The notes: generated by a model from the letters alone, not told the origin. Counted from the first letter of the stretch, positions 1 through 9,153 are shown. The stretch is DNA of 60,314 bases from Clostridiales bacterium (GCA_015056545.1 SVGE01000002.1:124575-184888); one strand, 5' to 3'. Numbers and translations: made by a program.

Positions 1-96
1 GGAAACAAAGAATTTTTAGTTCAAGATCCTGATGGATATTTATTAAGATTTTGCGAAGATTTAGGAGAAAAAGAAATTAAGGAGATGACAGATTAA
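1..96 (+). CDS. VOC (glyoxalase/bleomycin-resistance) family protein, C-terminal end only
   Basis: The first 31 codons visible belong to a gene that begins before the window. They read DPDGYLLRFCEDLG near the end, which is the usual last beta-strand of vicinal-oxygen-chelate proteins; the glutamate after LLRFC sits where VOC enzymes often carry a metal ligand. The stop codon TAA shares its last A with the ATG of the following deformylase gene (TAATG), so the two are translationally coupled. Substrate cannot be inferred from this fragment. Confidence 0.7.
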   Translation, partial: GNKEFLVQDPDGYLLRFCEDLGEKEIKEMTD

Positions 97-536
97 TGGC
101 AATTAGAAATATTAGACTTGAAAAAGATGAAATACTAAGAAAGAAATCTAGAGTAGTAGAAAAATATGATGAAAGAATTAAAGAATTAATTGAAGATATG
201 TTTGAGACAATGAAAGTAAATGATGGGGCTGGACTTGCTGCAGTACAAGTTGGAATACTTAAAAGAATTATAGTTGTAGAAATACCTGATCATAAATTTG
301 CTTTAATTAATCCAAAAATAATTGAAACTGAAGGGGAGCAAGAGTGTGAAGAAGGTTGCTTAAGTCTTCCAAATCAGTTTTATAAAACTAAAAGACCTAT
401 GAAAGTTAAAGTTGAAGGGTTAGATGAAGATTTTAATCCAGTAACAATTGAAGCTGAAGGATTACTTGCTGTTGTCTTAAGTCATGAAATAGATCATTTA
501 GATGGAATATTATTTATAGACAGATTAGAAAGATAA
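96..536 (+). CDS. def: Peptide deformylase
   Basis: Removes the formyl group from the N-terminal methionine of new proteins, acting at the ribosome exit. All three deformylase motifs are present: GAGLAAVQVG near residue 45, EGCLSLP near residue 87 with the metal-binding cysteine, and SHEIDHLDG near residue 129 with the two metal-binding histidines and catalytic glutamate. At 146 residues it is a compact type-1 enzyme. The start overlaps the stop of the VOC gene, and fmt follows 12 bases later with an AAAGGAGG ribosome site, so the enzymes adding and removing the formyl group are co-expressed. Confidence 0.97.
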   Translation: MAIRNIRLEKDEILRKKSRVVEKYDERIKELIEDMFETMKVNDGAGLAAVQVGILKRIIVVEIPDHKFALINPKIIETEGEQECEEGCLSLPNQFYKTKRPMKVKVEGLDEDFNPVTIEAEGLLAVVLSHEIDHLDGILFIDRLER

Positions 537-548
537 AGGAGGAACTTT

Positions 549-1478
549 ATGTATAATATAGTTTTTATGGGAACACCAGATTTTGCTGTTGAATGTTTAG
601 ATAAATTACATAAATCTGAGCATAATGTTGTTTTAGCAGTATCTCAAATGGATAAGCCAAAGGGAAGAGATATGAAAGTAGTTTATACACCTGTTAAAGA
701 ATATTGTGTAAATAATAATATAGGAATTTTGCAACCTGAAAAAATTAGAAATAATACTGAATTTATTGAAAAAATTAAATCAATAAATCCAGATATAATC
801 GTTGTTGTTGCATATGGAAAAATACTTCCTAAAGAAATACTTGAAATTCCTAGGCTAGGATGTATTAATGTACATGGTTCACTTCTTCCAAATTATAGAG
901 GTGCTGCACCTATACAATGGTCTATTATTAATGGTGATGAAGTAACAGGAATTACTACTATGTATATGGATGAAGGAATGGATACAGGAGACATGCTTTT
1001 AAAAAGAGAAGTTAAAATTGAACCTAATGATACATATGGAACTCTTTATGAAAAATTAAAAGTAGTTGGTGGAGAAGTACTTATTAAAACAATAGATAAT
1101 ATTGAAAATATTAAACCAGAAAAACAAGGAGAAGAATTTACTGTTGCTCCAATGATTGAAAAATCTTTGGGTAAAATTGATTGGAATAAATCTGCTATAG
1201 AAATACATAATTTAGTTAGAGGTTTAAATCCAATGCCTGGATGTTTCTTTAATATTGAAGATAAAATGTATAAAGTATGGGAAACAGAAGTTATTAATGA
1301 AAATTCAAATAAAGAAATTGGAACAATAATTAAATCTAATTCAAAAGAAGGATTATTTATACAAACAGGTAATGGTGTATTAAGTGTAAAAATTATTCAA
1401 GCACCAAATTCAAAAAGAATGAATATTTTAGATTATTTAAGAGGCAAAACAATAGAAGAAAATATTATTTTAAAATAG
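549..1478 (+). CDS. fmt: Methionyl-tRNA formyltransferase
   Basis: Transfers a formyl group from 10-formyl-tetrahydrofolate to Met-tRNA(fMet) for initiation. The N-terminal Rossmann part begins with VFMGTPDFAVECL; the catalytic segment HGSLLPNYRGAAPIQWSI near residue 110 holds the histidine and the SLLP signature, followed by TGITTMYMDEGMDTGDM. The C-terminal domain that binds tRNA (from about residue 205) is complete. Length 309 residues is typical. It is the last gene of the unit: a hairpin terminator follows within 15 bases. Confidence 0.97.
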   Translation: MYNIVFMGTPDFAVECLDKLHKSEHNVVLAVSQMDKPKGRDMKVVYTPVKEYCVNNNIGILQPEKIRNNTEFIEKIKSINPDIIVVVAYGKILPKEILEIPRLGCINVHGSLLPNYRGAAPIQWSIINGDEVTGITTMYMDEGMDTGDMLLKREVKIEPNDTYGTLYEKLKVVGGEVLIKTIDNIENIKPEKQGEEFTVAPMIEKSLGKIDWNKSAIEIHNLVRGLNPMPGCFFNIEDKMYKVWETEVINENSNKEIGTIIKSNSKEGLFIQTGNGVLSVKIIQAPNSKRMNILDYLRGKTIEENIILK

Positions 1479-1492
1479 TATACATAAACTTT

Positions 1493-1539
1493 AAAAGCAA
1501 TTTTAATGATAATTAGTAATATCATTAGATTGCTTTTGT
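1493..1539 (+). terminator. Intrinsic terminator after def-fmt
   Basis: AAAAGCAAT at 1493 pairs with ATTGCTTTT ending at 1537, and the stem continues inward through TTAATGAT/ATCATTA with one mismatch. A short T tract follows. It closes the def-fmt unit. Confidence 0.75.
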
Positions 1540-1598
1540 TATATACTCTTTTTATACCTAGTATAAAAAAATATTATAGAAAAAGTTTACATAATCCC

Positions 1599-1627
1599 TT
1601 GAAAAATATTTTTGTCTATGGTATAAT
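1599..1627 (+). promoter_or_regulatory. SigA-type promoter for the 1683 gene
   Basis: TTGAAA (1599-1604) and TATAAT (1622-1627) are separated by exactly 17 bases. The start codon of the next gene is about 55 bases downstream. Confidence 0.7.
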
Positions 1628-1682
1628 TTAATTGTGGTGAGAGATAAGACTTAAATAACTTAAATTGAAAGGAGATTTTATT

Positions 1683-2255
1683 ATGGGATATGAAGAATTT
1701 ATAAAAACTCAAAATAAAATTAATAAAACACAAGTTATATGGTCACAAGTAAATGATTATCCAGATAAATTTAAAACTAGTGTTGAAAGAAAGGCTAGAA
1801 TAATTTTTTATGAAGATTTGTATAATCAATTACCTAGTGATGTTAAGCAAGAAATTGAATCACCAGAAGAATTAAAAGAAACATTAAAAATGTATTTTAA
1901 ATGTGAAAACATTTCATATAATTTTATAAAATCATATAAAGATTTTGTAATAAAAAAATTTGAAAACGGATATCTTTGGAATAAAATAACTTCTGAAAAA
2001 AAGTATAATGAATTATTTAAAGAAGTTGAAATTATAGATAAAGATATTGAACATAAAAGTATAGGGATTAATTACCCAAAAATGTTTGAAGCAGTAAAAG
2101 ATGCTTATCCAAAATATATTACAACTAAAAAAGAAATGAAAACTATTTTAAATACATATTTTGAAAAAAATAATATGAATGTTGAATATATAAAAGATGA
2201 AGATGAATATTTAAATTATACTGAAAATGTAGTAAAAAGAGTATTAAATAAATAA
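1683..2255 (+). CDS. Hypothetical protein with two related halves
   Basis: 190 residues, charged, no signal peptide or membrane segment, so probably cytoplasmic. I chose ATG 1683 because AAAGGAG (1668-1674) lies 8 bases upstream; an upstream TTG would lie before this site. The protein appears to be an internal duplication: ELKETLKMYFKCENISYNFI in the first half aligns with EMKTILNTYFEKNNMNVEYI in the second, each preceded by a YP-containing helix. It has its own promoter and terminator, so it is a monocistronic unit. I do not recognise the family and assign no function. Confidence 0.75.
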   Translation: MGYEEFIKTQNKINKTQVIWSQVNDYPDKFKTSVERKARIIFYEDLYNQLPSDVKQEIESPEELKETLKMYFKCENISYNFIKSYKDFVIKKFENGYLWNKITSEKKYNELFKEVEIIDKDIEHKSIGINYPKMFEAVKDAYPKYITTKKEMKTILNTYFEKNNMNVEYIKDEDEYLNYTENVVKRVLNK

Positions 2256-2317
2256 GATACAATCTATATCATTATATTAAGGTATGGCTATATGGTAATA
2301 TGGTCGTATCTTTTTTT
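2254..2317 (+). terminator. Likely terminator after the 1683 gene
   Basis: AAGATAC (2254-2260) pairs with GTATCTT (2306-2312), with an inner ATATTA/TAATAT pairing, followed by seven Ts. The loop is long, so the call is moderate. Confidence 0.55.
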
Positions 2318-2433
2318 GTTACAAAAATATTACAGAATGTTTAAGAATATATTAAATACTTAATAAATATTGAATTTTTATGTTATTTTTCTTAAAATTA
2401 ATTCAGATAAATAATTTATAAGGAGGAAAAATA

Positions 2434-3384
2434 ATGAATAAAAAATTAATTTTAGTAGTTTTATCATTAATATGTATTATGTCTGTAGTTGTAATTGCTA
2501 CAAATTCAAATACTTCTGATATTAATACACTTACTACCCAAAATATAGAAGTGATTAATGATACAGATTATAGGGTAAATGAATTAAGAAATAATGGAAT
2601 ATTAATTGGTGATGAAAATGGAAATTTAGGACTTGCTCAAACTTTAAAAAGACAAGAAATGGTTGTATTAATTTCAAGATTAATGGGAAAAGAAGATGAA
2701 GCAAAAAATTGGAATACAAACAATCTAACTTTTCTTGATGTAGAAAAAGATAATTGGGCAGCAGGATATATAGCTTGGGCAAAAGATAACAATATAACAA
2801 AAGGATATAGTAATGAATGGTTTGGATATAATGATAGTTTAACATTAACACAAACACAAATTTTCTTATTAAGAATTTTAGGTGAAAATGATGTAGATAT
2901 GGATACAGCAGAAATTTTATCTTATAGAATTGGAATAATGGATGGTGTTAAAAATAGCGAAAATTCTGAAATAATTAGAAGTGATGTTGCTATTATGTTA
3001 TATAATACTTTATATGCTGAAAAAGATAATGGAGAGACATTAGCGGAAAACTTAGGTATAGTTGCTAGTTTAACAGAAGAAGAAAAAGGGTTAAAACAAA
3101 ATATGGAATACTTTAATGTTGAATTTTTAAAAATTATAGATATTGAAGGTTGGAAATTCATATATATAAATTCAAGTGAAAGTAATTTATCTAAGAAAAA
3201 TGAAGATGAATATAAAGCTTTTATACACTCAATAATCTCTGTTATAGGATACAATAATATGAAAATTATTGATATAACAAATGAATTAGAAATAATAGCA
3301 TATTGTGATGCAGAAAACAGACAAGTATTAGCTTTAGAAGTTGATGGAATATATAATTATTTTAATATGAAAGAATCATTTTAA
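2434..3384 (+). CDS. Secreted S-layer-homology (SLH) domain protein
   Basis: 316 residues with an N-terminal signal peptide (about residues 1-23, basic then hydrophobic). Residues about 48-195 form SLH-like units: LRNNGILIGDENGNLG followed by a helix, then FLDVEKDNWAAGYIAWAKDN, which is the classical DV..W....I..A pattern, and YRIGIMDGVKNSENSEIIRS. SLH domains bind pyruvylated secondary cell-wall polymer. The C-terminal ~110 residues (from EEEKGLKQNM) match nothing I recognise and may be the functional part. AAGGAGG precedes the ATG. The 3D-domain gene starts only 18 bases after its stop, so both are probably one operon exporting two surface proteins. Confidence 0.85.
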   Translation: MNKKLILVVLSLICIMSVVVIATNSNTSDINTLTTQNIEVINDTDYRVNELRNNGILIGDENGNLGLAQTLKRQEMVVLISRLMGKEDEAKNWNTNNLTFLDVEKDNWAAGYIAWAKDNNITKGYSNEWFGYNDSLTLTQTQIFLLRILGENDVDMDTAEILSYRIGIMDGVKNSENSEIIRSDVAIMLYNTLYAEKDNGETLAENLGIVASLTEEEKGLKQNMEYFNVEFLKIIDIEGWKFIYINSSESNLSKKNEDEYKAFIHSIISVIGYNNMKIIDITNELEIIAYCDAENRQVLALEVDGIYNYFNMKESF

Positions 3385-3402
3385 TTCAAGGAGGGGGAAA
3401 AC

Positions 3403-5826
3403 ATGAGTAAAATAAAAAATATATTAATTTTAACAATAATTGTTTTTACAATTATACTTCCTATAACAGTAAATGCTCAGACATTTACTTATTCACATTA
3501 TTGTATATGTAAATTATGTTGTGGCAAGGATCCAAGCAATAAAAATTATGGTAGAACTGCTTCTGAGGTTATAATAAATGAAAATAATAGTTTATGTGTA
3601 ATGGCAGTTCCAGATTGGATCCCTTTTGGAACAATTATACATGATAAAACTAATAACAGATATTATCTTGCTTGTGATACTGGAGGGAAATTGGTTAAGG
3701 CTGGAAGACTAGATTTAGCTGTTGCCGGACCTAATGCACATTCTGTTGCTAAAGATTTAGGTGTACGTACTTTTGAAGGTGTTTTATATGAAAATAAAAT
3801 TTTACCTAATGGATATAAGAGAAATGATGAAAATATTGCGTTATTACAAAAATATTCAGAAAGTCAAGCTTTATTAGCACAAGCTATTGGACATACAGTT
3901 GTTGTGCCAGATGAGTCTCAAGTAGAACAACCACCAGAAGTAAATGTAATACCTAATTTTGAAGTTAAACTAAATGGACAAGAAATTAATGCAGATACAT
4001 ATGGAAGCGGTAGTCAACTAGGTATTGGAATGACAGATATAAAAACAATAGAATTAATTGATGAATCAAGTATAAAAGGATATGTTACTGCATGGGTTAT
4101 TTATGATAAAAATGGTAATCCACAATATATATCTGATGTAAATGGGAAAGCTACAATTAATTTTGGAGAAGAAGGATATGAAAAATATATTAATCCTAAA
4201 AATAATTTAATAACTTTAGAACAAAAAGTAGTTGGAAACAATCTAGAAAATACAAAGCAAATTAAATTAAGTATAGAACATATTTTACAAGATGTTAATT
4301 TCGAAACAAAAGTTAATGGTAAAAATATTAATACACAAAATATAGCTAATAATGGAATAACAATAATAGAAGAAAATATAATTAGTAATATTGAACTTAG
4401 AGATACTACTAATATATCTGGTAGAGTAAAAGCATGGAGATTATGGAATGTAAAGAATCAAAGTTGGGATGAAAAAGCATATAGTGAAAGTGCTATAATA
4501 ACATGGGATAGTTCATTTAATGAAAAATATATATCAACAGATGGAATAGTTGAAATTAGTTTAATAACATATGGTGGAGCAAAAGAAGATGTAGGATATA
4601 AAATAATAAAGATAAAACTAAATACTGAAGCTACAGATAAAGGAATGTTATTAAAAGTAATAAACGGAACACAAGAAAGTGCTTATGCAGTACAAGAAGG
4701 ACAAGAAAATGTAATATTAATAAAAGCAAATAGTAGAATTGAAATGTCAGGTTCAAATATAGCAAAATATAGAATATGGGATGTAAATAATTTAGTAGAA
4801 GGAATAATTCCAAATGGTAAAATAAATAATGTGGCAGAATATTTCTATCAATTTGAAAAAGTAGATATTGATACATATAAAGCAAGACTAGGTATAACAA
4901 GAGAAAATGGAACAAAAGAAGGTTATGATATAAGATTTGAATTAGTATCAAATGATATAAATGTAATATTAAGTGGAAAAGCATTTGAAGGGTCAAAAGC
5001 AAATCCATTACATGAAGGAAGTAAATTATCAGAGTTTATTGCAGATTGTAAAGCTGAAAAATCAATAAGAAGCTGGGAAGTTAAAAATCAAATAACAGGT
5101 ACATATGAATTAATTGCAGGAAATGAAAAGACAAAAGCTATACCAGTAAATGAAAGAAACTATAAATTAATTGATGCTAATAAATATTTAATAGAATTAA
5201 GAGTAGTATTAGAAGATAATCAAGTAATTAATAAGGAAATATATTTTAATTTAGTACAAATAGAAAATATATATAATACTCAAAAAATAGATTCAAATAA
5301 AGATTTAGAAATAAAATGGAATGCTGAAGCAGGAAGAAAATATTTTATTAGAATGGTTAAACTATCAGAACAAGGAAATAATATAGAAATTGAACCAGGA
5401 AAAGTAGTAGAGGGTAATAGTTATACAATACCATCTAACAAATTGGATAAAGATAGTAATTATAGAATAGCTTTAAAAGACAATGATGGACAATATTATC
5501 ATATTATAATAATATCAACAATGGAGGTAAATGGTATAACTATAGTAAATTATGATGAAATAAGACAACATAATGCAGGAAAAGAGCTAAAAATAAAAAT
5601 AGCGGGAAAAAATCCAGGAGATAAATACCAAATTACTTTGTTTAATGAGCAAGGTAGAGTAATGTGGGTATATAATACAGATCAAGATGAGATAGTATTA
5701 ATGAAAGCTGATGAAGCTGTTAAAGGAAAATATAAAATTGGAATAAGTGTAATAAGACTAGGAATAGCATCAGATAGAGAAATGTTTGATATAGAAATTA
5801 AGAATAATCATGATTTAGGAATATAA
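3403..5826 (+). CDS. Secreted multidomain protein with N-terminal 3D-type (double-psi barrel) domain
   Basis: 807 residues; signal peptide about 1-25 (cleavage after VNAQ). Residues ~27-125 resemble the 3D domain of Firmicute cell-wall proteins, with IPFGTIIHD and LACDTGGKLVKAGRLDLAV, the last containing the conserved aspartates (D-TGG...R-D). Such domains occur in lytic transglycosylase-like proteins of the spore/cell-wall hydrolase group. Four cysteines cluster in YCICKLCCG. The remaining ~650 residues look like beta-sandwich repeats: FEVKLNGQEINADT and FETKVNGKNINTQN begin two similar units, each with a later AW..W/Y segment. No SLH domain is seen here, but the preceding gene supplies one. 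Cell-wall remodelling is inferred, not shown. Confidence 0.75.
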   Translation: MSKIKNILILTIIVFTIILPITVNAQTFTYSHYCICKLCCGKDPSNKNYGRTASEVIINENNSLCVMAVPDWIPFGTIIHDKTNNRYYLACDTGGKLVKAGRLDLAVAGPNAHSVAKDLGVRTFEGVLYENKILPNGYKRNDENIALLQKYSESQALLAQAIGHTVVVPDESQVEQPPEVNVIPNFEVKLNGQEINADTYGSGSQLGIGMTDIKTIELIDESSIKGYVTAWVIYDKNGNPQYISDVNGKATINFGEEGYEKYINPKNNLITLEQKVVGNNLENTKQIKLSIEHILQDVNFETKVNGKNINTQNIANNGITIIEENIISNIELRDTTNISGRVKAWRLWNVKNQSWDEKAYSESAIITWDSSFNEKYISTDGIVEISLITYGGAKEDVGYKIIKIKLNTEATDKGMLLKVINGTQESAYAVQEGQENVILIKANSRIEMSGSNIAKYRIWDVNNLVEGIIPNGKINNVAEYFYQFEKVDIDTYKARLGITRENGTKEGYDIRFELVSNDINVILSGKAFEGSKANPLHEGSKLSEFIADCKAEKSIRSWEVKNQITGTYELIAGNEKTKAIPVNERNYKLIDANKYLIELRVVLEDNQVINKEIYFNLVQIENIYNTQKIDSNKDLEIKWNAEAGRKYFIRMVKLSEQGNNIEIEPGKVVEGNSYTIPSNKLDKDSNYRIALKDNDGQYYHIIIISTMEVNGITIVNYDEIRQHNAGKELKIKIAGKNPGDKYQITLFNEQGRVMWVYNTDQDEIVLMKADEAVKGKYKIGISVIRLGIASDREMFDIEIKNNHDLGI

Positions 5827-5840
5827 GATAGTAAAATTAA

Positions 5841-5880
5841 TAATAAACCTCAATTATTATAATAGTTGAGGTTTATTTTA
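5841..5880 (+). terminator. Intrinsic terminator after the 3D-domain gene
   Basis: AATAAACCTCAA (5842-5853) pairs with TTGAGGTTTATT (5866-5877), a 12-base perfect stem; the T-rich tail is on the plus strand. It closes the SLH/3D unit. Confidence 0.85.
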
Positions 5881-6026
5881 AAATATTGTTTGTTTTTTCT
5901 ACAAAAAATTTATAAATTGCATATAATTAATATTAAAGAAAGAGCAAAATCTTTTTTAAATATTGACTTTTTATGGTTTTAGATATAATATTTTATTGTA
6001 AAAACATACTTTTAGAGGTGAATTTT

Positions 6027-6428
6027 ATGGAAAATAATGAATTAATTGAATTAGCAATTAAAGCAAAGAAAAATGCATGTGGTTTAACAAATTATAAGGT
6101 AGGAGTAGCTTTAAGAACTAAAACAGGTAAAATATATACAGGATGTAATTTAGGTTCTCAAAATGGGTTATATAATATATGTGCAGAAAGAACAGCAATT
6201 ATTAAAATGTTATCTGAAGGTGAAAAAGAAATTGAAACTATTGCTTTGGTTGGAGGTCCAGAAGATGAATTAGTATTTACTTCACCATGTGGGATATGTA
6301 GGCAATTAATTTTTGATTTAGGCAAAGATATAGTAGTTGTATGTGCATATATGGAAAATGGTGAATTAAAACAAGATATATTTTTATCAAAAGACTTATT
6401 ACCAGGTGGTTATATAATGCAAGAATAA
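6027..6428 (+). CDS. cdd: Cytidine deaminase
   Basis: Hydrolytic deamination of cytidine and deoxycytidine to uridine and deoxyuridine in pyrimidine salvage. The zinc site is visible: CAERTAI (cysteine ligand plus catalytic glutamate) and PCGICRQ (two cysteines). I start at ATG 6027, giving 133 residues, the normal tetrameric form; GAGGTG lies 6 bases upstream, while an upstream in-frame ATG at 5973 would add 18 unrelated residues. era follows after 10 bases, giving the Firmicute order cdd-era-yqzL-recO. Confidence 0.96.
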   Translation: MENNELIELAIKAKKNACGLTNYKVGVALRTKTGKIYTGCNLGSQNGLYNICAERTAIIKMLSEGEKEIETIALVGGPEDELVFTSPCGICRQLIFDLGKDIVVVCAYMENGELKQDIFLSKDLLPGGYIMQE

Positions 6429-6438
6429 GGAGGAAAAA

Positions 6439-7341
6439 ATGGAGCAGTTTAAATCAGGTTTTGTTAGTATAATTGGTAGACCTAATGTAGGAAAATCTAC
6501 ATTACTTAATGCATTAATTGGTGAGAAAATATCAATTATGACTAGTAAGCCACAAACAACAAGAACTAAAATAACAGGTATATTAAATGATGAAAATTCA
6601 CAAATTATATTTATTGATACACCAGGTATTCATAAACCAAAACATAAACTTGGAATAGTTATGAATGAAACTGTTAATGAATCAATAGAGGAAGTAGATT
6701 TATTAGTATTTATAGTAGAAGCAGATAGTGAGGAAATTGGAAAAGGTGATGAATATATAATTAATAAAATTAAAGAAAGGAATTTACCTTGTATTTTAGT
6801 AATTAATAAAATAGATAAAATAAAAAGAGATAAGTTATTAGCTTTGATAGATAGCTATATGAAAATGTACAGTTTTGATGCTGTTGTGCCTCTATCTGCA
6901 TTAAAAAATGATGGTGTAAAAGCATTACTAGATGAAATAAAAAAATTTATACCATATGGTCCTAAATATTATGCTGCTGATGAATTTACAGATCAAACAG
7001 AAAGACAGATAATAGAAGAAATAGTTAGAGAAAAAGCATTAAAATTATTAGATGAAGAGGTTCCACATGGTATAGTCGTAGAACTTGATACATTTAAAGT
7101 AAAGAAAAAAAGAGATGGTGAAAAATATTATAATATAGAAGTTACAATTTATTGTGAAAGAAATTCACATAAAGGTATAATTATTGGTGCAAAGGGAACA
7201 ATGTTAAAGAGAATATCTACGTATGCAAGACAAGATATTGAAAAACTTTTAGGTATGAAAGTTAATTTAAAAACATGGGTTAAGGTTAAAGATGATTGGA
7301 GAGATAATGAAAAATTAATAAATAAATTTTTCAATGCATAG
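6439..7341 (+). CDS. era: GTPase Era, 16S rRNA maturation factor
   Basis: GTP-binding protein that helps assemble the 30S subunit by binding the 3' end of 16S rRNA. G1 is GRPNVGKST (residues ~12-20), G3 is DTPGIHKP, G4 is NKIDK. The C-terminal KH domain contains IIIGAKGTMLKRI (GxxG loop). Length 300 is standard. A clean AGGAGG precedes the ATG. It lies 10 bases after cdd and is followed by yqzL. Confidence 0.97.
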   Translation: MEQFKSGFVSIIGRPNVGKSTLLNALIGEKISIMTSKPQTTRTKITGILNDENSQIIFIDTPGIHKPKHKLGIVMNETVNESIEEVDLLVFIVEADSEEIGKGDEYIINKIKERNLPCILVINKIDKIKRDKLLALIDSYMKMYSFDAVVPLSALKNDGVKALLDEIKKFIPYGPKYYAADEFTDQTERQIIEEIVREKALKLLDEEVPHGIVVELDTFKVKKKRDGEKYYNIEVTIYCERNSHKGIIIGAKGTMLKRISTYARQDIEKLLGMKVNLKTWVKVKDDWRDNEKLINKFFNA

Positions 7342-7365
7342 TTTTTATTTGAAAGGATGATTAAT

Positions 7366-7560
7366 ATGCTTAAAGATATGGCTTGGAATGTTTTTAAAAA
7401 AACAGGAAATATTAATTCATATTTAGAATTAAAAGATATAGAGCAAATTAACACTAATAATATATCTAGTAATTTAAAAAATATAAATATAGAGCAAAAT
7501 GTAGATGGTATAGGTGGTTTTTTTGGGAATAATAAAAACAAAGGGAATAGTAATAAATGA
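7366..7560 (+). CDS. YqzL-like small protein
   Basis: 64 residues from ATG 7366; AAAGGATG (7352-7359) supplies the ribosome site, so the earlier ATG at 7357 lies within it and is unlikely. The N-terminus (MAWNVFKKTGNINSYLELK) matches the pattern of Bacillus YqzL, a small conserved protein encoded between era and recO, and the location is the same. The C-terminal half is low-complexity (N/K/G rich). Its last ~38 bases overlap the start of recO in another frame, suggesting translational coupling. Function of YqzL is not established. Confidence 0.75.
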   Translation: MLKDMAWNVFKKTGNINSYLELKDIEQINTNNISSNLKNINIEQNVDGIGGFFGNNKNKGNSNK

Positions 7561-8266
7561 AGCTAATTCAAAAGATAATGACAAAGTATTGACAATACTT
7601 ACCCCAGATTTAGGTAAAATTTCTGTAATTGCAAAAGGTGTTAGAAGAGAAAAAAATATAAATAAATCTGCAAGTCAACTATTTGTTTTTTCAGAGTTGG
7701 TATTATATAAAAATACTGGTGATATGTATATACTTAATTCAGCAGATACTATAGAGCAGTTTTATAATATAAGAATAGATATTGAAAAATTCTATTATGT
7801 AACATATATGTGCAAATTGATTTGTGATGTATCAACTTCAGATGAAGAAAATGCTGAATTAATGCAACTATTATTAAATACTATATATTTATTAGAACAA
7901 AATAAAAAAGATAATATGTTTTTGATAACTGTTTTTCAAATAAGACTACTTAGAATTTTAGGTTTTATGCCAATACTTAATAAATGTGTTAACTGCCAAA
8001 GTGATGAATTACATCATTTCAGTATAAAATATAATGGTCTTTTATGTAATAGTTGTGCAAAACAAGATACAGGAAGTATAGAATTTTCACTTAGTATGAT
8101 AAATGCGTTAAAATACATACTACTTTCTGATGCAAAAAAGATTTATTCATTTGAAATATCTAATATGGTTTTATCTGAACTTAAGTTATTTATTAAAATA
8201 TATTTGAGAGAAAAACTTGAAAGAGAATATGATATAGATAAATATTTAAAGGATATATTAATGTAG
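7523..8266 (+). CDS. recO: DNA repair protein RecO
   Basis: Loads RecA onto SSB-coated single-stranded DNA together with RecR. The OB-fold start reads KTKGIVINEANSKDNDKVLT followed by LGKISVIAKGVRR, the usual RecO opening, and a four-cysteine zinc site is present (CVNCQ ... LCNSC). No ATG is available at the start. I favour TTG 7523, five bases after AGGTGG (7512-7517), which gives 247 residues and places the conserved KGIV at the expected distance; GTG 7514 would add three residues. The start lies inside yqzL. Confidence 0.93.
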   Translation: MGIIKTKGIVINEANSKDNDKVLTILTPDLGKISVIAKGVRREKNINKSASQLFVFSELVLYKNTGDMYILNSADTIEQFYNIRIDIEKFYYVTYMCKLICDVSTSDEENAELMQLLLNTIYLLEQNKKDNMFLITVFQIRLLRILGFMPILNKCVNCQSDELHHFSIKYNGLLCNSCAKQDTGSIEFSLSMINALKYILLSDAKKIYSFEISNMVLSELKLFIKIYLREKLEREYDIDKYLKDILM

Positions 8267-8300
8267 GTAAATATTATGAAGCTATTTACCTACATTTTTG
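8263..8300 (+). terminator. Intrinsic terminator after recO
   Basis: GTAGGTAAATA (8263-8273) pairs with TATTTACCTAC (8283-8293), followed by a T run. The stem includes the recO stop codon. Confidence 0.88.
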
Positions 8301-8329
8301 TTTACATAAACATAAAAAAGTGGTATAAT
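8301..8329 (+). promoter_or_regulatory. SigA-type promoter for the tandem paralog genes
   Basis: TTTACA (8301-8306), 17-base spacer, TATAAT (8324-8329); the gene starts 40 bases downstream. Confidence 0.7.
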
Positions 8330-8369
8330 TAAAAAGTAAATTTAAATAAAATTAAGAGAGGTTTTCTAT

Positions 8370-9137
8370 ATGAAAAAGCGGAATAAAAAAATTGATTATT
8401 CAATTTTGACAGATATTGATATATGGAAATTAGTTAAAGCAAACAGAATAAGTAGATTTCCAGCAAACTTTTGGAATAAAGATAGTTTTAAAAATATATT
8501 TAGATATATTTGTTTAGAACTATATAAATTCTCAAAAGAAGACATTTGTAACATTAGATTAAAGTTTTTTTTAAAAGAAGAATGTTTAATAACAGGAATT
8601 GATATTTTTAATAAATCATCATTTGAATTATTGTCTTATTGTTTTCCAGAGTTAGAAATTAAAGAATGGGAATTAATATTAGTTCCTAAAGATTTTTGGA
8701 ATGAAGATACAATAAAAAGAGCAATTAATTGGCTAAGTGAAAAAGAAGGATTATGTAAGAGAGAAGATTTAATAAATAATTTTTCTACCAATTTATTAAA
8801 GAAGAATAAACTTGCTACTTTAACGAGTAGGTATTCTCTGCAATATTTATTAAATTTGTGTTTTCCTGAGTATGATATTAAAAAATGGGAATTAAGAAAA
8901 ATAGACAAATGGTCTGATGAGTTATGTCATGAAGCTATAAACTGGTTTTTAAAAAAGGAAAATCTAAATACACGGAAAGATATTTGTGAAAGATTTTCAG
9001 GCAATCTTCTTGAAAAAAACGGTTTATCTGGAATGCTATCTATAAAGTTTGGATATAGTAGTATAAAAGTTTTGGAATTTGAATTCCCAGGAGAATATAA
9101 AAAAGAAGATTTAAAAGCATATAGAAATTATGTATAA
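8370..9137 (+). CDS. Hypothetical repeat protein (first of two tandem paralogs)
   Basis: 255 residues, no signal peptide. It is built of about three ~70-residue units, each with an FP..FW or W-rich opening, a helical middle with a GL/KL motif, and a closing FPE..I..WEL segment: CFPELEIKEWEL, CFPEYDIKKWEL, and FEFPGEYKKEDLKAY at the end. I recall similar units in uncharacterised Firmicute proteins (possibly the family called DUF4046) but cannot confirm that. Codon use is less extreme than in neighbouring housekeeping genes (CGG, ACG codons occur), hinting at separate origin. The paralog follows with start and stop nearly touching, so they are one transcript. Confidence 0.75.
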   Translation: MKKRNKKIDYSILTDIDIWKLVKANRISRFPANFWNKDSFKNIFRYICLELYKFSKEDICNIRLKFFLKEECLITGIDIFNKSSFELLSYCFPELEIKEWELILVPKDFWNEDTIKRAINWLSEKEGLCKREDLINNFSTNLLKKNKLATLTSRYSLQYLLNLCFPEYDIKKWELRKIDKWSDELCHEAINWFLKKENLNTRKDICERFSGNLLEKNGLSGMLSIKFGYSSIKVLEFEFPGEYKKEDLKAYRNYV

Positions 9138-9153
9138 ATTGGAGGATTTATAT

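Noticed and set aside
2555-2857. 100-codon open frame on the minus strand inside the SLH gene
   Set aside because: Low-complexity Leu/Tyr/His sequence without ribosome site; it is a mirror of AT-rich coding sequence on the other strand. The same holds for similar frames at 4631-5008, 36145-36375, 43230-43445 and 49588-49806.
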